DNA from: Sternotherus odoratus | Taxonomy: Eukaryota; Chordata; Testudines; Kinosternidae | NCBI GenBank assembly: GCA_032164245.1 | Contig: JAVMKO010000001.1 | Location: 77,559,892-77,623,891 of the forward strand | Direction of reading: 5' to 3' | Length of the DNA: 64,000 nucleotides | Part shown: piece after piece, positions 58,573 to 64,000 of the stretch | How the letters are laid out: every line of letters begins with the position of its first letter | Position numbering within the stretch: position 1 is the first letter of the stretch | Notes under the pieces: model-generated | The model's database searches: none | What the model saw: only the letters and a program-made list of their open reading frames with translations | What the model was told of the DNA's origin: nothing | Translations under genes and position numbers: made by a program

Positions 58573-59230
58573 AAGGGGCAGGGCCGTGCACACTGTGGAT
58601 CGCCGGGACACCACCTATGGCCAGTTGACCCCACACCGCGGGTCCTAGCAGGCAACGACAAGGCTTGCTCTCTTCTCCTTCCTAAAGGCTTTGGTCGGCT
58701 GCAGCAACAGCCCTGGGAAACGCCCTCTCCCTCCTCACATGCGGTTGCCCAGCTGGCACCCTTGGCGGGCTACACAGCTCCTCCCACGACACCTGCCTGG
58801 AACCTTGCCCTCACCGACGGGCTGCTCGGCACCTTCTTCCTCTGACAATCGTTTCTTTCTACCCTTCCCCTTCCACACTTCACATGCTCCTCAAAGTCAC
58901 AACATCGCAAACTCACCCAAGCTCCCTTTGTCTTTAGAAGCCCCTCTTGAGGGCCGGGGCTTCTCAGGACCGCAGATCCGCCCCTTCAACGCGCAGTGGC
59001 CGGACGTTCCAAACTCAGCCCTTTCCAGGATGGAATGCGCTGCTTTCTGACGTTGGCGCCCAGGAAAATTCCTGTTCCTCATCCCCCTTCCTCTTTTGCT
59101 CATGGACTTACCTGATGGACGTGCCTTTACCAAGCCGAAGCTAGGCACCAGCTGCTGGCTCTCTTTGCAAATGGACGCAACCAGGCTGAGCCGCTGGGCG
59201 TGCGTCAGGAGATGCGCCACCCAAAAGCAA

Positions 59231-59302
59231 AAAGGTTACTCGGATTCAAAGTCAGCTTGCTGCGGCCACAGTGCAGACTACCGACCACTCTGCGATCACG
59301 GC
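59231..59302 (-). pseudogene. tRNA-His relic, copy 30
   Basis: Carries the 3'-end change of copy 25. Confidence 0.78.
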
Positions 59303-59770
59303 CGGCCGCCGGGTGACACGGCAGCTGAGTGGGAACTGCTCCGTTCTGCGCTCTCGGGGCACTCACTAGGGCCACCGCTATTTCTCCAGTCTGCCCGTCA
59401 CTGTCCCAGCTAAAATCGTAACAAAAGGAAAAAAGGCAGGAGGCCAGCCTGCTGCCCGTCCGCTTTCCTCTCTTCCTCGCCCCTTGACCAGCTGCCACCA
59501 CGTTAGGCTGGGCGATCGTCCTCATGCCCTTGGCCAAAGTATTTCCCTTCGCGACTCCGAAGACGTGCAGGTCTTGAAGCTGGGCCCGGTGTCGGGAGCC
59601 CATGTCCAGGCTTTCACTAGGGCAGGGGTGCCCTTGCGGGCTAATTGTCCCTCTGGAGCTGAAAATCAACACCGCGGCGGGGTGTGAACGGAGGTCCCCG
59701 TAGAAGGAGGAGATGAGGAACGGGCTGGCCGGGCACGCCATTTCCCTCTGCCCCTTCAAAAGGGAGCGCT

Positions 59771-59842
59771 CTCCCCGTCGGGGAATCGAACCCCGGTCTC
59801 CCGCGTGACAGGCGGGGATACTTGCCACTATACTAACGAGGA
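59771..59842 (-). tRNA. tRNA-Asp(GTC): tRNA-Asp (GTC), array copy 31
   Basis: Consensus sequence, although its unit has lost 9 bp about 205 bp downstream of the tRNA. Confidence 0.96.
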
Positions 59843-60501
59843 AAGGGGCAGGGCCGTGCACACTGTGGGTCGCCGGGACACCACCTATGGCCAGTTGACC
59901 CCCACACCGCGGGTCCTAGGAGGCAATGACAAGGCTTGCTCTCTTCTCCTTCCTAAAGGCTTTGGTCGGCTGCAGCAACAGCCCTGGGAAACGCCCTCTC
60001 CCTCCTCACATGCGGTTGCCCAGCTGGCCCCCTTGGCGGGCTACACAGCTCCTCCCACGACACCTGCCTGGAACCTTGCCCTCACCGACGGGCTGCTCGG
60101 CACCTTCTTCCTCTGACAACCGTTTCTTTCTACCCTTCCCCTTCCACACTTCACATGCTCCTCAAAGTCACAACATCGCAAACTCACCCAAGCTCCCTTT
60201 GTCTTTAGAAGCCCCTCTTGAGGGCCGGGGCTTCTCAGGACCGCAGATCCGCCCCTTCAACGCGCAGTGGCCGGACGTTCCAAACTCAGCCCTTTCCAGG
60301 ATGGAATGCGCTGCTTTCTGACGTTGGCGCCCAGGAAAATTCCTGTTCCTCATCCCCCTTCCTCTTTTGCTCATGGACTTACCTGATGGACGTGCCTTTA
60401 CCAAGCCGAAGCTAGGCACCAGCTGCTGGCTCTCTTTGCAAATGGACGCAACCAGGCTGAGCCGCTGGGCGTGCGTCAGGAGATGCGCCACCCAAAAGCA
60501 A

Positions 60502-60573
60502 AGAGGTTACTCGGATTCAAAGGCAGCTTGCTGCGGCCACAGTGCAGACTACCGACCACTCTGCGATCACGGC
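60502..60573 (-). pseudogene. tRNA-His relic, copy 31
   Basis: Has the CTGCC T-stem strand, otherwise seen only in copy 1 at the array edge. Confidence 0.78.
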
Positions 60574-61050
60574 CGGCCGCCGGGTGACACGGCAGCTGAG
60601 TGGGAACTGCTCCGTTCTGCGCTCTCGGGGCGCTCACTAGGGCCACCGCTATTTCTCCAGTCTGCCCGTCACTGTCACAGCTAAAATCGTAACAAAAGGA
60701 AAAAAGGCAGGAGGCCAGCCTGCTGCCGGTCCGCTTTCCTCTCTTCCTCGCCCCTTGACCAGCTGCCACCACGTTAGGCTGGGCGATCGTCCTCATGCCC
60801 TTGGTCAGAGTATTTCCCTTCGCGACTCCGAAGCGTGCCCCGACGTGCAGGTCTTGAAGCTGGGCCCGGTGTCGGGAGCCCATGTCCAGGCTTTCGCTAG
60901 GGCAGGGGTGCCCTTGCGGGCTAATTGTCCCTCTGGAGCTGAAAATCAACACCGCGGCGGGGTGTGAACGGAGGTCCCCGTAGAAGGAGGAGATGAGGAA
61001 CGGGCTGGCCGGGCACGCCATTTCCCTCTGCCCCTTCAAAAGGGAGCGCT

Positions 61051-61122
61051 CTCCCCGTCGGGGAATCGAACCCCGGTCTCCCGCGTGACAGGCGGGGATA
61101 CTTGCCACTATACTAACGAGGA
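61051..61122 (-). tRNA. tRNA-Asp(GTC): tRNA-Asp (GTC), array copy 32
   Basis: Consensus sequence. Confidence 0.96.
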
Positions 61123-61764
61123 AAGGGGCAGGGCCGTGCACAGTGTGGGTCGCCGGGACACCACCTATGGCCAGTTGACCCCACACCGCGGGTCCTAGCA
61201 GGCAACGACAAGGCTTGCTCTCTTCTCCTTCCTAAAGGCTTTGGTCGGCTGCAGCAACAGCCCTGGGAAACGCCCTCTCCCTCCTCACATGCGGTTGCCC
61301 AGCTGGCCCCCTTGGCGGGCTACACAGCTCCTCCCACGACACCTGCCTGGAACCTTGCCCTCACCGACGGGCTGCTCGGCACCTTCTTCCTCTGACAACC
61401 GTTTCTTTCTACCCTTCCCCTTCCACACTTCACATGCTCCTCAAAGTCACAACATCGCAAACTCACCCAAGCTCCCTTTGTCTTTAGAAGCCCCTCTTGA
61501 GGGCCGCAGATCCGCCCCTTCAACGCGCAGTGGCCGGACGTTCCAAACTCAGCCCTTTCCAGGATGGAATGCGCTGCTTTCTGACGTTGGCGCCCAGGAA
61601 AATTCCTGTTCCTCATCCCCCTTCCTCTTTTGCTCATGGACTTACCTGATGGACGTGCCTTTACCAAGCCGAAGCTAGGCACCAGCTGCTGGCTCTCTTT
61701 GCAAATGGACGCAACCAGGCTGAGCCGCTGGGCGTGCGTCAGGAGATGCGCCACCCAAAAGCAA

Positions 61765-61836
61765 AGAGGTTACTCGGATTCAAAGTCAGCTTGCTGCGGC
61801 CACAGTGCAGACTACCGACCACTCTGCGATCACGGC
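61765..61836 (-). pseudogene. tRNA-His relic, copy 32
   Basis: Common form, in the shortened unit. Confidence 0.78.
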
Positions 61837-62299
61837 CGGCCGCCGGGTGATACGGCAGCTGAGTGGGAACTGCTCCGTTCTGCGCTCTCGGGGCGCTCAC
61901 TAGGGCCACCGCTATTTCTCCAGTCTGCCCGTCACTGTCACAGCTAAAATCGTAACAAAAGGAAAAAAGGCAGGAGGCCAGCCTGCTGCCCGTCCGCTTT
62001 CCTCTCTTCCTCGCCCCTTGACCAGCTGCCACCACGTTAGGCTGGGCGATCGTCCTCATGCCCTTGGCCAGAGTATTTCCCTTCGCGACTCCGAAGCGTG
62101 GCCCGACGTGCAGGTCTTGAAGCTGGGCCCATGTCCAGGCTTTCGCTAGGGCAGGGGTGCCCTTGCGGGCTAATTGTCCCTCTGGAGCTGAAAATCAACA
62201 CCGCGGCGGGGTGTGAACGGAGGTCCCCGTAGAAGGAGGAGATGAGGAACGGGCTGGCCGGGCACGCCATTTCCCTCTGCCCCTTCAAAAGGGAGCGCT

Positions 62300-62371
62300 C
62301 TCCCCGTCGGGGAATCGAACCCCGGTCTCCCGCGTGACAGGCGGGGATACTTGCCACTATACTAACGAGGA
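62300..62371 (-). tRNA. tRNA-Asp(GTC): tRNA-Asp (GTC), array copy 33
   Basis: Consensus sequence, in the shortened 1249-bp interval. Confidence 0.96.
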
Positions 62372-63029
62372 AAGGGGCAGGGCTGTGCACACTGTGGGTC
62401 GCCGGGACACCAACTATGGCCAATTGACCCCACACCGCGGGTCCTAGCAGGCAACGACAAGGCTTGCTCTCTTCTCCTTCCTAAAGGCTTTGGTCGGCTG
62501 CAGCAACAGCCCTGGGAAACGCCCTCTCCCTCCTCACATGCGGTTGCCCAGCTGGCCCCCTTGGCGGGCTACACAGCTCCTCCCACGACACCTGCCTGGA
62601 ACCTTGCCCTCACCGACGGGCTGCTCGGCACCTTCTTCCTCTGACAACCGTTTCTTTCTACCCTTCCCCTTCCACACTTCACATACTCCTCAAAGTCACA
62701 ACATCGCAAACTCACCCAAGCTCCCTTTGTCTTTAGAAGCCCCTCTTGAGGGCCGGGGCTTCTCAGGACCGCAGATCCGCCCCTTCAACGCGCAGTGGCC
62801 GGACGTTCCAAACTCAGCCCTTTCCAGGATGGAATGCGCTGCTTTCTGACGTTGGCGCCCAGGAAAATTCCTGTTCCTCATCCCCCTTCCTCTTTTGCTC
62901 ATGGACTTACCTGATGGACGTGCCTTTACCAAGCCGAAGCTAGGCACCAGCTGCTGGCTCTCTTTGCAAATGGACGCAACCAGGCTGAGCCGCTGGGCGT
63001 GCGTCAGGAGATGCGCCACCCAAAAGCAA

Positions 63030-63101
63030 AGAGGTTACTCGGATTCAAAGTCAGCTTGCTGCGGCCACAGTGCAGACTACCGACCACTCTGCGATCACGG
63101 C
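63030..63101 (-). pseudogene. tRNA-His relic, copy 33
   Basis: Common form; the last copy in the window. Confidence 0.78.
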
Positions 63102-63578
63102 CGGCCGCCGGGTGACACGGCAGCTGAGTGGGAACTGCTCCGTTCTGCGCTCTCGGGGCGCTCACTAGGGCCACCGCTATTTCTCCAGTCTGCCCGTCAC
63201 TGTCACAGCTAAAATCGTAACAAAAGGAAAAAAGGCAGGAGGCCAGCCTGCTGCCCGTCCGCTTTCCTCTCTTCCTCGCCCCTTGACCAGCTGCCACCAC
63301 GTTAGGCTGGGCGATCGTCCTCATGCCCTTGGCCAGAGTATTTCCCTTCGCGACTCCGAAGCGTGCCCCGACGTGCAGGTCTTGAAGCTGGGCCCGGTGT
63401 CGGGAGCCCATGTCCAGGCTTTCGCTAGGGCAGGGGTGCCCTTGCGGGCTAATTGTCCCTCTGGAGCTGAAAATCAACACCGCGGCGGGGTGTGAACGGA
63501 GGTCCCCGTAGAAGGAGGAGATGAAGAACGGGCTGGCCGGGCACGCCATTTCCCTCTGCCCCTTCAAAAGGGACCGCT

Positions 63579-63650
63579 CTCCCCGTCGGGGAATCGAACC
63601 CCGGTCTCCCGCGTGACAGGCGGGGATACTTGCCACTATACTAACGAGGA
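63579..63650 (-). tRNA. tRNA-Asp(GTC): tRNA-Asp (GTC), array copy 34
   Basis: Consensus sequence; last copy before the window ends, with unit sequence continuing to 64000. Confidence 0.96.
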
Positions 63651-64000
63651 AAGGGGCAGGGCCGTGCACACTGTGGGTCGCCGGGACACCACCTATGGCC
63701 AGTTGACCCCACACCGCGGGTCCTAGCAGGCAACGACAAGGCTTGCTCTCTTCTCCTTCCTAAAGGCTTTGGTCGGCTGCAGCAACAGCCCTGGGAAACG
63801 CCCTCTCCCTCCTCACATGCGGTTGCCCAGCTGGCCCCCTTGGCGGGCTACACAGCTCCTCCCACGACACCTGCCTGGAACCTTGCCCTCACCGACGGGC
63901 TGCTCGGCACCTTCTTCCTCTGACAACCGTTTCTTTCTACCCTTCCCCTTCCACACTTCACATGCTCCTCAAAGTCACAACATCGCAAACTCACCCAAGC

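Larger units (their letters stand above)
21095..64000 (-). repeat. tandem array of ~1280-bp tRNA-Asp units
   Basis: Head-to-tail units run from 21095 past the right window edge. Spacing between successive tRNA genes is 1280 bp in most units and 1279 in a second class that lacks one C in the 'gacccccac' run just upstream of the tRNA. Exceptions are 1270 (9-bp loss near 59563) and 1249 (14-bp loss near 62128, 16-bp loss near 61506, plus the C). Each unit carries one tRNA-Asp gene and one tRNA-His relic, both minus-strand; the rest of the unit has no recognised gene. Units differ from one another at only a few positions each. The first unit (21095-22367) starts within the unit, directly at the LTR-like element. 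Confidence 0.97.

Noticed and set aside
21387..64000. Reading the regular repeat array as CRISPR or as ribosomal DNA
   Set aside because: The unit is 1280 bp and encodes tRNA-Asp; there are no short repeats with unique spacers, no 5S or large rRNA sequence was recognised, and the context is vertebrate.

Overview
The window looks like sauropsid nuclear DNA, most probably from a turtle. It has a split vertebrate gene with GT/AG introns, a CpG-island promoter, and several layers of CR1-clade LINE fragments (some ending in TTCTTATG-type tails). It also has MIR/CORE-SINE copies, hAT-like short elements and LTR-like elements. Species assignment is inference from the repeat families; nothing in the window proves it. 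No prokaryotic features (operons, RBSs, CRISPR) are present.

Region 1 (about 1-18.0 kb) holds one gene that I could reconstruct completely: CCDC134, on the minus strand. Six coding exons (8193-8091, 6064-5943, 5506-5422, 3829-3648, 3403-3332, 2305-2180) have consistent phases and GT/AG sites. They add up to 690 nt, or 229 residues plus a stop, the same length as the human protein. A G+C-rich, CpG-rich block at about 17.5-18.1 kb has ETS-like and GCATGCTGG-type promoter motifs and a good minus-strand donor at 17808/17807, so it is the likely promoter and non-coding first exon. The introns, especially the 9.6-kb first intron, hold nested old repeats: a CR1 LINE interrupted by an LTR-like element, a MIR interrupted by a hAT-type MITE with perfect 8-bp target duplications, and a roughly 700-bp element with 12-bp inverted ends just downstream of the promoter block.

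Region 2 (about 18.1-21.1 kb) is the boundary. It holds a CR1 tail, a diverged fragment of the Region 3 repeat unit, and a roughly 1.1-kb solo-LTR-like element (TATA box, AATAAA, TG...CA ends). This element sits exactly between the fragment and the start of the array.

Region 3 (21095 to the window end, about 43 kb) is the striking part: a head-to-tail array of about 1280-bp units that runs off the right edge. Each unit carries one intact minus-strand tRNA-Asp (anticodon GTC) gene with A and B boxes and a TTTT terminator; 34 copies lie in the window. Each unit also carries, 477 nt downstream of the tRNA-Asp, a decayed 72-nt relic that I recognise as derived from tRNA-His (GTG); 33 copies lie in the window. 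Units are nearly identical and differ by scattered markers that recur at multiples of the unit length, the signature of unequal exchange or gene conversion. Long open frames that recur in every unit are by-products of this identity and read through the tRNA gene, so I do not call them proteins.
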